From NCBI GenBank assembly GCA_004352715.1, contig SCFE01000037.1:2271135-2335134 (forward strand): a DNA stretch of 64,000 bases. The letters run 5' to 3'. The translations under genes were made by a program, and so were the position numbers. Origin of the DNA: Hofstenia miamia (taxonomy: Eukaryota; Xenacoelomorpha; Acoela). Position 1 is the stretch's first letter; the number at the start of each line of letters is the position of its first letter. Below, in pieces: positions 44,250 to 54,689 of the stretch. The notes beneath the pieces are model-generated. The model was not told where the DNA came from, did no database searches, and saw only the letters and a list, made by a program, of their open reading frames with translations.

Positions 44250-46390
44250 TATATTTTAAGTGTGTTNGTATTAGTAAAATGTTAGGGGAAAAAAATTCAA
44301 AAACATGGATAGAATAATTTTAACATAAAAGCAATTCATTTTTTTCAAAGTTGGAAAAATTTTTTTGACATGCATCTTTTTTAAAAAACGAGTAAAACCA
44401 CAATGAGGAAAATTTGTATAGACATGTAATATAATTAGTAATGGCTAGATAATATGCACACAAGTATTATTTAAACAGATAAATAAATAACTGGTAAATA
44501 AATCACTTTTTAAAAAAACAAGGTGATAAAAATGTAACATTTAAAAATAGTTAACACATGCATTAATTCCAACAAAAAATTACAGTGAGATAAAAATAGA
44601 TGCTAACATTTCAAATTGTTTAAAACTCTTTTTTAAACAGATTTATATTTAACTAAATAAATACCAAGTGTTAGATAAAAAATTGACAGTGTAACATTTT
44701 AAAACACATATCGAGTATTCTGGTAAAAAATAGATAACACATGCATTAATTCCATTAAAAATTACATTTAGATAAATAGATGGTAATGATTAATGCTATG
44801 AGAATGTCTATTTTGACAGAGATAATTATGTAATTNCATACATTACATATAAACCAGAAAGAGAAAAAATATGTATAAACATGGTATATAATTAGTAATG
44901 TATGTAAAACATGTAATCAGTAATGAATATACAAAAAATACACATGCATTATAAAACTCTTAAACAAGATTACAACATTTACTAAATAGTGTGATCAAAA
45001 AGTAAAACATTAAAGAATTATCAATTGACTAGTGTAATAAAGAGAAAGGATAAATTTTAACGTGTGTGTGACTCATTTATAATTAGGTTCATTGGCAGAA
45101 CCCACTTTTTCACATATATGAGAAATAATTTAATTACAAGCATTTTGTTCAAACTTGAGTAATAACACAAAATGAAAATTTGCAACCAGAGAGTACCACT
45201 TTTTTAAAATATAATTTGGAAACTATATTTTTAAAACTCTTTTAAGTAAATTTATGTTTAACTAAATAAATAAATAACATCTCAATCACCCTAAAAAAAC
45301 CTTGGGTGTTAGATAAAAAATTGACAGTGTAATGTTAAATAGATATTTACACATGCATCAGTAAAAACAAACAAATAATAAAAAATCAGATAATACACAC
45401 GCATGTTTAAATGAAATGAAATTTTAACAAAATAAATTGAGTATTACCCAAAGGTGTAATTTAAAATAAAATTAAATTAAGTGATAACACCTCATATTTT
45501 TTAAAACTCTTTTAAACAAAATTACATTTAACTAAATAAATAACATCTCATAATCACTATAAAAAAACCTGGGTGTTAGATAAAAAAATGTCAGTGTAAT
45601 GTAAATAGATATTAGTGCAACTTCACATGAGAAAAAATAAACATTCAATAATGGTAACACTCTCTTCCCATAAAACGTTGATTACATTTAAAATGTGTAT
45701 TGAGGAAACAATGAATGACTAATGAAGCATGCAAGTCACTTTAAAATAATTATGCATTTATAAAAATGCATAGAGAGAGATGGTAATCTTATAACATGTT
45801 AACTTAATAAATTGCAAATGAGGAGACACACACTATCTATAATGTGTGAGAAAGAATTTCCTTCCATCTATTTAAAATGAAAAACAATGACACTTGTTCT
45901 AATAAATTGATTTTTTCAAGATTTCATTCTCTCTTTGCTTTTTTCAGTAATAAAAACCAATTTAAAATAAAATAGCAAGAATACAATTAACATAAAACAA
46001 TCTTGTGCTGGAAAAAACAATGTATTAGATATTAACATGTCTCTTTAAAATTAAATAGAGAGAATGCATTCAACAAATAACCACTGTAATGTTTAAAAAA
46101 TAAGTAGACACTTGTACAAGAAATATTTTCAGCAATGAAATAAAACCAAGTGGTTTTTTTTTGAAATTTGTAAAAACAGAAAACCTAATTAATATACATT
46201 ATGTGTTTTATTAATTTTATTAAAAAATCTCTGGTGAATCACACTCAAATAATTGTGTTTAACATGTTTTCAAATTAAAAACATTGACAAGAGTATTGAA
46301 TTATTTAAATTGTAAAAAACTCTATCACATTTTTAATATTGGAAAAGATGGCAAACACAATTTTCAAAATAAGAAACACATGCTATATTA
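44250..46390. other. Non-coding interior with direct repeats
   Basis: A block of about 110 bp occurs three times (near 44631-44710, 45231-45350 and 45510-45620), with the landmarks AAAACTCTTTTAAAC, TTTAACTAAATAAATA and GGGTGTTAGATAAAAAATT. Single Ns lie at 44267 and 44836. I see no credible exon. Confidence 0.7.
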
Positions 46391-46399
46391 TGTACTCAC

Positions 46400-46819
46400 G
46401 TGGTATTGTTGTTTGTGGAAACATTGTTGACACTCTGGGTATTGCTTGTACCAGATGTGCTTAGTTGCTTGTCTCCACATCCAATTTGGGAGCACTCACA
46501 TTCAATCATCATTTTGTTGACCTGATTTTCAAAATTTTGCAACCAGTCCTCGAAATTTTCTTGTTCTTCTGGGATATTATCAAAGCTAAAAAAATTTGAT
46601 TAATACAAAAAACATTACACATTTTTATAGATTAAAATTTAAAATATAATTTTATGAATATAATAAAAAGTTCTTAGATAATATATTTTACAAAAGAATG
46701 TCTTACATGGTTTCATCAAAGCTAATTTCTGATGGGTCTTTGTATAAATTTTTGCTAATGATGGCTTCAAATTGATGGTTCCAGCCAGCTAAGAATTCAC
46801 ATGCATTGATAGAACTCAT
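46400..46819 (-). CDS. Spliced gene of unknown function in the 7.3-kb element
   Basis: Exon 1 (46819 to 46707) starts MSSINACEFLAGWNHQFEAI and ends at donor AT|gtaaga. A 121-nt intron (46706-46586) ends in tttttttag. Exon 2 (46585 to 46400) continues in frame as FDNIPEEQENFEDWLQNFEN and QVNKMMIECECSQIGCG, then a Ser/Thr/Asn-rich stretch, and ends at a second perfect donor AC|gtgagt. The next exon was not found. Matching phase and consensus sites at both junctions argue for a real intron. The product is acidic and I recognise no domain. Confidence 0.55.
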
Positions 46820-47451
46820 TTTCTTTATAAAGGAGAATGTTGAAAACAAACTATAATCAAAGAGATTAAACAATAAGAATGAATTCAATAATAATATTTT
46901 TGAAGTTTTGATTGGATGGCAAGTTTATGCAATAAAGCTTTTAAATAATTTGATATGTTAACAGGTTCCCCAAGAAAAGGTTTTAAAAATGTTGAGTTTT
47001 TCTAGTGATTGATAGATTCTCGTTCCAGGTTTCTGGATGCAGTAACAAAAAGAGTTTAAATTGAGTACCCTGCAAAAATTTAAGCACAGTTGTAATTCTT
47101 TGCTTAGCCCCGAGTCATGTAAACAGATTCTCAGTTCTTAGCATAGTGTTAAGTAAATCTATAAGCACATAGATACAATATGCTATGGGGAAACCAGGAA
47201 TTTTATAATCTAAAACATTATTCTTTATAGAAGAAGGTGGAAACAGTAAATTGATATTAGGATAAACTAGATACATGGGTGTACACATATAACAGATATT
47301 TTATAATATTCTAACAACATTGGCATATGAATTTATCATGTTAGTTGATGATTGGATCAAATGAATTAAGTTATTTTTGATTGGTTTGTATGCTAAAAGT
47401 TTGTAATAAATATCATGTACTTTGAACACTTTTTCAATTTTAAATTCAGTG

Positions 47452-47994
47452 ATGACTTCAAAAGCTGCTAGCAAATCTCACGCTCAAAAATCTACCAATG
47501 TTACACAGAGCAAACAAGACGAACTCTCACAACCCAAAAAATATGTTTTAAAGCCAGTATTACCAAAGACCATGTATTCTGTAGAGACTATTGGTAAGGT
47601 AGTTCAACCAGAGATGGTCAACACTCTCAATGAAGTTTCCAAACAATGTCAGATGAAATATATCTCTGTTAGAGAATTAAAAATTGGTGAGTGGCCAAAA
47701 ATACACAGTGCATATAGCCTTCAGACAAAGTATGGCCCAGCAGTAAAAATTATACTGGAAAATGGCAACTGCTTCTTCCTACCTAAACATTATGCAGAGA
47801 AAGCTACAGGAGAAAAATATAAGATGTTTATCAGACTTAAAATTCAATTCTTCCTACCTATGCAGAGAAAGCTACAGGAGAAAAATATAAGATGTTTATC
47901 AGACTTAAAATTTGATGTGGCAAGGATAAACCATCAATATATCCAGGTGGCAATGCACAAACTGTACTTAGATTTAGTGTGTAAAAATATTTAG
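47452..47994 (+). CDS. Small FLPK-domain protein, unknown function
   Basis: From the ATG at 47452 (MTSKAASKSHAQKSTNVT) the frame gives about 180 aa. The N-terminal third is basic and polar. A compact domain follows: KYISVRELKIGEWPKIHS, YSLQTKYGPAVKIILENGN, then CFFLPKHYAEKATGEKYK. An upstream acceptor-like cag suggests an earlier exon could exist. The last 50 codons are distorted by a tandem duplication (47773-47847 repeated at 47848-47915) that shifts the frame, so the true C-terminus is uncertain. It is paralogous to the - strand gene at 50155 and the relic at 25500. The alternation of short strands with Gly suggests a small beta-barrel, which is only inference. Confidence 0.6.
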   Translation: MTSKAASKSHAQKSTNVTQSKQDELSQPKKYVLKPVLPKTMYSVETIGKVVQPEMVNTLNEVSKQCQMKYISVRELKIGEWPKIHSAYSLQTKYGPAVKIILENGNCFFLPKHYAEKATGEKYKMFIRLKIQFFLPMQRKLQEKNIRCLSDLKFDVARINHQYIQVAMHKLYLDLVCKNI

Positions 47995-49430
47995 AATAAA
48001 TATACATGTTTCATTGATTTTTATTTTAATTGTTAAAAATTAGTAGTTACTAGAGAAACAAAACAACTCAATTTAAAAAACATGTTTACCCTTTGCTTAA
48101 AATACAAGATCAATTATATCTAATGTGTTTACTTGAAAACGGATTAGCGGTATCAAACATTATAATTGATACATGTTTTAATTAATTACTACTAAGCAAA
48201 ACAGAAAAAAATAATTTATATAGGAAAATATTATTACATGTGAATAACCACAAGTTTGATGCAATTTACAAAGTGTATTGAGTTTTAGAATATAAGAACA
48301 AATACATGTAATACTGATTTTCTATTTTTATCTGTTAACAAACACTACTCACTGGTGAAACAAAAAAAANAAAATATTTAGAATAAATATACATGTGTCA
48401 TTGATTTTTATTTTAAATTTTAAAAATTAGTACTTACTAGTGAAACAAAACAACTCAATTTAAAAAACGTGTTTACCCTTTGCTTAAAATACAAGATCAA
48501 TTATANGATTTTCTATTTTTATCTGTTAACAAACACTACTCACTGGTGAAACAAAAAAAAACAAAATGAAATAATAAGAAAATTCCTTACCTTCAAAAAA
48601 ATGGGGGTTAGAATTCACATGGTTTTTTTTCAAAAATGTAAACTGATTATTTGAATTATAAAAATTATTTTAAAAAGTAAAAACTTAATTTCCATTAAAT
48701 TTTTAAAAATTGATTTTAACAAAAAATTTAGTAAATAAATATTTTATAACAATTTGACATTATTAGACCAAACACAAATGAGCGAGTTCAACTCTTATTC
48801 ATAAACCAAATAGCCCTGTGAGACTAGACTTTTTTGGGGGTAGTTTTTCAACATCGTATTTTATTAAGTTGTTCATGGGAAAATTTGCTTGTTTATTAAA
48901 GTCGTAATTTTTTAATGTCATAGTTTTTTAATGTCGTAGTTTTTTAATGTCATAAATTATTAATGTTGTAAATTTAATTTATTAAATATATTTAACTTNA
49001 TTATATCTAATGTGTTTATTATAAACTGGATTATTTATCACTTTGCTTAAAATATAAATCAAAAATGGAGTAAATATAAATTTATAGAATTATTAACAAT
49101 ACAATCTTAATCAAAAATAGAAGCTTACCATGAGATTAATACAAGTCAGTATCCATGTGACCATGTAAATATAAACACTGGTTTGAGAAATATTTTTCCA
49201 AATAAACATGATAAAAGTTGAAAGTATAAAAAAATTAATTTTTTAAAAATATTATTTATCATTATTATTAAAATGATTAAAAACATAGCAAATATTAAAA
49301 ACATTAACATCAAAATTATTATNTATTTAACTTGGGTTAGGGTTTAGGTCTATAAAATATTACAAAAATAAGGTTTTAGGTTAAGGTTTAGGTCTATAAA
49401 ATAATTCAGAAATAAGGTTTTGATTTAGGN
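47986..49430. repeat. Scrambled repeat block with single-N joins
   Basis: 47986-48130 recurs at 48373-48505, and 48317-48369 recurs at 48507-48560. The sequence broken at 48505 (caattata) resumes after the n at 48999 as attatatctaatgtg. Ns lie at 48370, 48506, 48999, 49323 and 49430. This looks like overlapping contigs strung together. The order here should not be trusted. Confidence 0.75.
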
Positions 49431-49682
49431 ATGGTTTTTTTTCAAAGGGCAAAAACTTTACAAAAAAAATATGTGATTATTCAATTTAACCTGAGTTTTA
49501 TGCTGATTATAGAAATATTTATCATTCTCTCTGTAGTTTTCTATTTGGATAGTTGGTTGTTAGTGATGGTGTCATGTGTGAAATCTAATGTTTTTTTCAA
49601 ACTACATGGGAGCACATTCAATAGCATTTATTACATTAAAGAGCTATTAATTTTGGTGGATGACTAAATATACATTATTACA

Positions 49683-50019
49683 GTGTGTCAATCAAAGAAG
49701 AATTTTGACTGTTTACCAGGGCATATACAGAAAGCATTCAATTGGTATCAATGTAACTTCCATCATATAGCATTTACAGAAGGAGTCCTAACAAATCAAC
49801 AAATGCTTCAATTTATTGATTCATTAAAATTGTCCAATAGAAAAGAAACTGTGTTTTGGGCGTGTGATGCTATGAACTGTGCATTTTTAAGTTGGTTAAT
49901 CTCTCAACCTGTGGAGAATTTACTTGATTATTGATATTGATACCCACAGAATATGGAGAATTCTATAGACTGTATAAAAGACTATTTTAAACTTGTGCAT
50001 CAAATGAACACTTCAAAAG
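49683..50019 (+). pseudogene. Probable internal exon of an unknown gene
   Basis: It follows the acceptor-like attattacag and ends at donor AAAAG|gtaaat. It reads CQSKKNFDCLPGHIQKAFNW, LTNQQMLQFIDSLKLSNRKE and TVFWACDAMNCAFLSWLISQ. After two in-frame TGA codons (LLDY-TGA-Y-TGA-YPQN) it continues as IDCIKDYFKLVHQMNTSK. I do not recognise the protein. Both interruptions are TGA, as elsewhere in this CpG-poor region. Confidence 0.4.
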
Positions 50020-50154
50020 GTAAATTATTATCACTCTTTGCTAATTGTAAATTTAAGAAATTTATTTTAAACCCCCTATAACTAATAATTAATGATTTTT
50101 ACTAGTATTATTTTTATAAACTGTGTATGTATAAGAAAACAATGCTATATTTTT

Positions 50155-50700
50155 CTATTTACTAAATTCCAATACAATATGATTTACATTATTGCCACTG
50201 TTTGCAATTTCCATGTCATCACTGTGAAAAAGTTTTTTATTTACTAGAGTCTTGTAATTCTCGCCCAGTGCATTGACATACTGCTTTGGAAGGAAGTAGT
50301 AGAAACCATTATCAAGTCTTATCTTTACAGTGATACCATATCTTGTGTTCAGCTGAACAGTGTCTTCAATTGTTGGTAGTTTGCTAGCCAGGCTCACATT
50401 TGAAAAAATACAGCTTGGAGGTTGGGAATTAACATTGTTTAAGCATTGTAAAACATGGTCATCCTCACTCATGTTGGGGAAGACAGTTGCATTATTACTA
50501 ACTATAGGACGTCTTCATTTGTGCTGAGTCTTGCATTTTTCTTTTACAGGCGCAGGTGATGGGGGCAACATCTCCTGTGTTAGCAGGTTATAACTATACA
50601 TTGGTGGTGGGTTTGTGCATAGATCATCAATTAGACTGCTCAATGAGCCAGATGCTAGCATTTCAACAGAAATTGCCAAAAGTGAGAGATGAAATTCCAT
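50155..50700 (-). pseudogene. Second FLPK-domain gene, one in-frame TGA
   Basis: It starts MEFHLSLLAISVEMLASGSL at 50700 and runs about 180 codons in one frame, interrupted only by a TGA at 50515-50517 (KTQHK-TGA-RRPIVS). The domain near the C-terminus reads VQLNTRYGITVKIRLDNGFY and YFLPKQYVNALGENYKTL, clearly related to the + gene at 47452. The TGA precedes Arg codons and could be a decayed CGA. The function is unknown. Confidence 0.6.
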
Positions 50701-51291
50701 AAGAGAAAAATAATGATTTTATCTGATGAAATGAGGTGGATATATAGATTGACCAGCCAATGGAAATACATTGAACATATGAAAAATTAATTATTGGTTG
50801 AACAACCATGATATGATAAGCATGTTAACAATGAATTTTGACAAAATGTGAAATGTGGTTTTGAAAGTTTTCCCAAATTACATTGTACATGTAAGCTTCT
50901 CGAAATTATGGAAAATTTGATATGCATGGTTTGTCATTGTGTTCTGTGTTTTTACATGTAATGGAAAATTAGTTTGTAATATTATGTGTACGTATCCCAC
51001 AAATAGTTGTAAAATTAGCCAACAATAGAAAATCACAAAAACTATGTAATGTATGCAAGCAAGTGTAATGTGTTATAATAAAGTATATATTAACTAGATG
51101 TAATGTATGCAAACAATTGTGATATAAACAAAGTGAAATTAGTCATACCAAAACAGTGTAAAATTGGCCCTAACATGAATCGACATAAAATCAATTAAAA
51201 AACCAATTAGTGAGTTGTTGTCAAAAAGCACTTTGCGAGTTACCCTCACCTGTCAAAAAACAACCCCAACCTGTCAAAAAAATGCATTAGT

Positions 51292-51432
51292 CAAGTATGT
51301 GACGTCACTGAAAACCTATTAGTGAGTTGTCAATCAAGTGGTGAGTCACTAAAAACACTCTTCCAATATCCGTGAATCACTAGAGGTCAAAATGTCAGTT
51401 TGTGTAACCAAGTCTCCCTTTATATTACTACT
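51292..51432 (-). repeat. Right terminal inverted repeat of the 7.3-kb element
   Basis: Partner of 44108-44249. Just inside it, CCTCACCTGTCAAAAAACAA and CCAACCTGTCAAAAAAATGC form a short direct repeat (51246-51284), a possible protein-binding array. Confidence 0.93.
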
Positions 51433-51758
51433 CACAATAAATTTGGCTTCTTTCTACTGTGTTTGATCTTTTCAATTAATTATCTATTAACCCCCTTTAG
51501 ATTCTTCATTAAAGATTTGGTAATGATAACTATTGCTTAAAATCCAGTGACTATTTGGGAGGAAACTGCACTGGGTCTGGGGCGACAAATAGCTCCTTAA
51601 TGGTGACAGCCTGAATCATGGCTGCTTTAGGTTATGATTATGTGTAGGGAATAATATCTTTTATTCAATCTGTTCATACATGCACATAATAATTTACACT
51701 TCGCAAATATACTATGCCATTGGCAAATGTGAGTGCACAGCAAATATGTGCCTTTTAT
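51433..51758 (+). repeat. 5' LTR, second segment
   Basis: It resumes LTR sequence at CACAATAAATTTGGCTTCTT, parallel to 58321. It follows the 3' LTR through GCACTGGGTCTGGGG and ATGGCTGCTTTAGGTTA, then diverges at about 51758, before the LTR end. Confidence 0.9.
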
Positions 51759-52288
51759 GTGCCTGTTGCAGGGAGCTGGACATTTTCTGGAACAGTGAGC
51801 TGACCTGCATAGCAGAGCCATCAAAAAGAAGAAGAAGAAGAAAAACAATCTATATTCAGAAATTGTTTTAACAATAAATAGAAATACTGATAACAAATTC
51901 TGAAAAGGCCAAGAAAGTAATACAAAATTAAACAAAAAAAAGACAACAACAAATATTTACAAATAAAAAGTGGTTAACTTGGGCTATGATGATTGCTAGT
52001 TTCTATTAATAGAGTAATCAGGATTATAAAATTTATAACCTCGCCATTTCAGTTTTTTTATATTATAAGTGCAAAAATATTTTTTAATATCAATTTTAAA
52101 GTTTTTAATCTACTATTTTGTTTAATATATTTTGGTAATTCATTCCACATATTTATAGCTGTGTTTAGAAAAGAATTTTTCATTTTTGCTTCTAATACCT
52201 AATAGGTTCAATTATGTGTGTTCTAATATTTTGTTTATTGACTAATTTTGCAGTAAGAAAGTCATTTTTGTAATATGGGAAGGTATTA

Positions 52289-53702
52289 TTAACTATTTAT
52301 ATAGATGTAACATTGCAGGTGTAGAAATATTTTTGAAATTTTTCTATATTCATTATTCTTATTAAAGCTTTGATTATTTACTGCTACTTTGATTTCCCAA
52401 TTTAGTTGCATTTGGAATTTCCTGAGAAATTTTTGGTCTATATCTGTGTAAAGTATATTGGCATAGTTAAAATGACTTAATATTAGAGCAAATATTAATT
52501 GAATTTTTGCTTTAGTTGGAAGTTTTTGAGAAATTAAGTTAATTGCTTTAATTGATTTAGCCATTTTTCTAACAACATGATTTAGTTGCTCTTCAAAATT
52601 TAGATTTATGTCAAAAATTAGTCCGAGGTACTTAAAAGACTCAACCTGTTTTATTTGAATGCTGTTGAAATTAAGTTTGTATTTTGAAGTATCAGTAAAT
52701 TTAGTTTTTGATTTGACAATACAGAATTGAGTTTTTAGTGGATTTACTCTTAGTTTTATAGAGGCAAAATATTTAGCAAGAGAAGCACAGTTTGTTTCGA
52801 GAGTTTGAACCGCTTTTTCGGGAAATTTATTAGAATGAAATAATATTGTGTCATCTGCATATTGTATAACGTCACATGTTACTTGCTTGGACAAATCATT
52901 TATGTAAATATTAAATAATAAGGGACTCAAAATTGCATCCTGGGGAACCCCATTTTTAGTGCATACCCAATCTGAAAAAGATTCATTAATTTTAACTCTT
53001 TGCATGTGATTGTATAAGTAACTGGAGATAAGACCTATGCTGTCATTAGAAAAACCTTGAAATTTAATTTTTTGTAGTAAGATACTGTGCTCTATGGAAT
53101 CAAAAGCTTTCAAGAGGTCTAAGCAAGCCATTGCTGAGTATTCATTATCATTTATTGTTGATTGCCATTTTTCTGTAGCTTGTATTAAAGTGTCACTCAC
53201 AGAAATACTTTTACAAAAACCATATTGTGTTTTGGAGTAGAGATCTTGTTTACAAAGATGCTTGTTAATTTGATTAAAAAGAATTCATTCAAAAATTTTG
53301 CTGAAAATTTATATGAATATATTTAAAAGAATTAGTTGAATGCATTATGCTTGATAATTCTGAGTATTCATAAATATTATCAGCTTTGGAAGGTGTGGGA
53401 TTAATCTTGATGCCAGATATAAGTAACATTATTGTTAGTACTAGAAAGTAGAATAAAGTATTTTTTAATGTTTTAATGAAAATAAATTTTTTAAATATCT
53501 TGCATGTATTCATGCTGTTTCATAAAATATGTTTATATATAGGTAAGGTTTCTCTAATACAGGTAATATTGAATTTTGAGTTAAGAATAATTAGAATAAA
53601 ATATATGAAAGAAAGTGAGTTATTAGCAATAGCATAAATTAGGTAAAAAATTCGCCATAACTCAATGAAAGTCAAAAATATAAAAATAAAATTTACCATC
53701 AT
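52289..53702 (-). pseudogene. CR1-like ORF2 with endonuclease deletion
   Basis: ORF2 begins at ATG 53702, overlapping the ORF1 stop as TAATG. The N-terminal segment reads LTIMLLISGIKINPTPSK and later FKYIHINFQQNF, the start of the CR1-type leader and endonuclease. It then jumps to KIFE, ILFNQINKHL and the RT core (52289-53200): MACLDLLKAFDSIEHSILL, NGVPQDAILSPLLFNIYIND, IQYADDTILFHS, then SFKYLGLIFDINLNF. The catalytic Asp and YADD are intact, but nearly all of the endonuclease is missing and a stop precedes the core. Confidence 0.8.
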
Positions 53703-54671
53703 TAGAAAAGTCTAAGAAATTTTCTAATCCTCTGAACCTCAGCAGGTGATAACAGCAGTGGTGTTGAGAAAATGTCTACATAAATTTGTCACATGTTTAT
53801 TGGCAGTGAAAGTAAGGCATCTTTTGGCGGGGGTTGTTCAAAGGTGTTGGGCAGTGTTTGTAAAAATCATTGGCATGCTTTTGAGAACTGCTGTTGAGGC
53901 GGTAATGCTAAGATCAAAGATTTTGACCTGGTGGTGTAGGTCTCTTCATCACATAATAACTGATTAAATACCTTGTTTAGTGTGGTGGATTCCATTTTTC
54001 ATGAATAAACTTCTATCAACAGAAGATCCTAAATAAAAACAGTTAGAGTTATTGAAAACGGTATAATTTAACAGCGTGGAGTTTTGTTTAATAAGTAAAT
54101 TTAGTTCAGAAGATTTTTGGTTTAACACCTCATCCTTAGGAAAAGGAGCANGGAAAACTTTAGCTGAACTAAATTTAGTTTTAATAACATTAATTAATTT
54201 CTTATACTTATCTGTAAAATCTTCTTTCTTTTGCATTAAGTCATTTCTTCCTATTGTAATGAGAATTCTCTTTATATTACTTGATTCAGGATAAAGCAGA
54301 ATTAATTCAGCTACATCTTCAATGGTGGCTCTCAGATATGAATGAACACATGTAGAAGTTCTTAGTAATCCCAGAGCTTTCAGATGACAGTACATTGATG
54401 ATCTGATATCAAGAAATTCAGCTTCTGCTCTCAAGTGTTTCAGGCATTGTAGCTTCTTTTGTGTTTGAGATGGTGCATGATTAATTTCAGGAGTTAATTG
54501 AGTAGTTTTGTTGGTGGATTCAGAAGGATTTTCTTTGATGGCTGCTAGTATGTTAAACAGGATAATTAGTTGATCTCTGCCAAGATTCTTGAGAGGAGCT
54601 AATAATTTAGTTTTGCTTAATTCCTTTTCAGGTAATGCAATAAGCAAAGTAGCATTAAGCATGGGAAGCAC
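53702..54671 (-). pseudogene. CR1-like ORF1 with SGNH esterase-like domain
   Basis: A basic N-terminal half includes a Gln/Lys-rich stretch (HAPSQTQKKLQCLKHLRAEA). The C-terminal half reads KRILITIGRNDLMQKKEDFT, TKFSSAKVF, APFPKDEVLNQKSS and SLFMKNGIHHTKQGI. This follows the block order of SGNH hydrolases found in ORF1 of some CR1/L2 LINEs (GxND ... DxxH), with Asn where the catalytic Asp of the last block is usual. The tail decays, then AEVQRIRKFLRLF ends at TAA. A single n lies at 54151. Confidence 0.65.
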
Positions 54672-54689
54672 AGCATGCTCACAAGGACT

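Larger units (their letters stand above)
44108..51432. mobile_element. 7.3-kb TIR element of unknown class carrying small, partly spliced genes
   Basis: It interrupts a gypsy LTR. The flanking 6-mers are caaaat (44102-44107) and cacaat (51433-51438), where the unbroken LTR at 58313-58326 reads gcaaaacacacaat, so a 6-bp target duplication with one change is likely. The ends start AGTAGTAATATAAAGGGAGA and are inverted repeats of about 140 bp. The AG...CT ends and 6-bp duplication fit the Maverick/Polinton group, but at 7.3 kb it is short and I find no polymerase, integrase, ATPase or capsid gene. It holds at least four gene-like units on both strands and much repetitive AT-rich DNA. Confidence 0.8.
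51835..54684 (-). mobile_element. CR1-like LINE, internally deleted
   Basis: From right to left: ORF1 with an SGNH-hydrolase-like region, an overlapping ORF2 start, a large deletion of most of the endonuclease, the RT core, a 3' UTR, and a terminal (TTC)n tail at about 51825-51840. It lies inside the + gypsy element and is CpG-poor, although its RT frame is open for 303 codons. Confidence 0.8.

Noticed and set aside
44108-51432. Complete Maverick/Polinton
   Set aside because: The end structure fits, but no polymerase B, integrase, ATPase, protease or capsid sequence could be found in six frames, and the length is too short.
53746-53967. + strand ORF opposite the LINE ORF1
   Set aside because: It is the antisense of the decayed ORF1 tail. 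The - strand gives recognisable LINE sequence.
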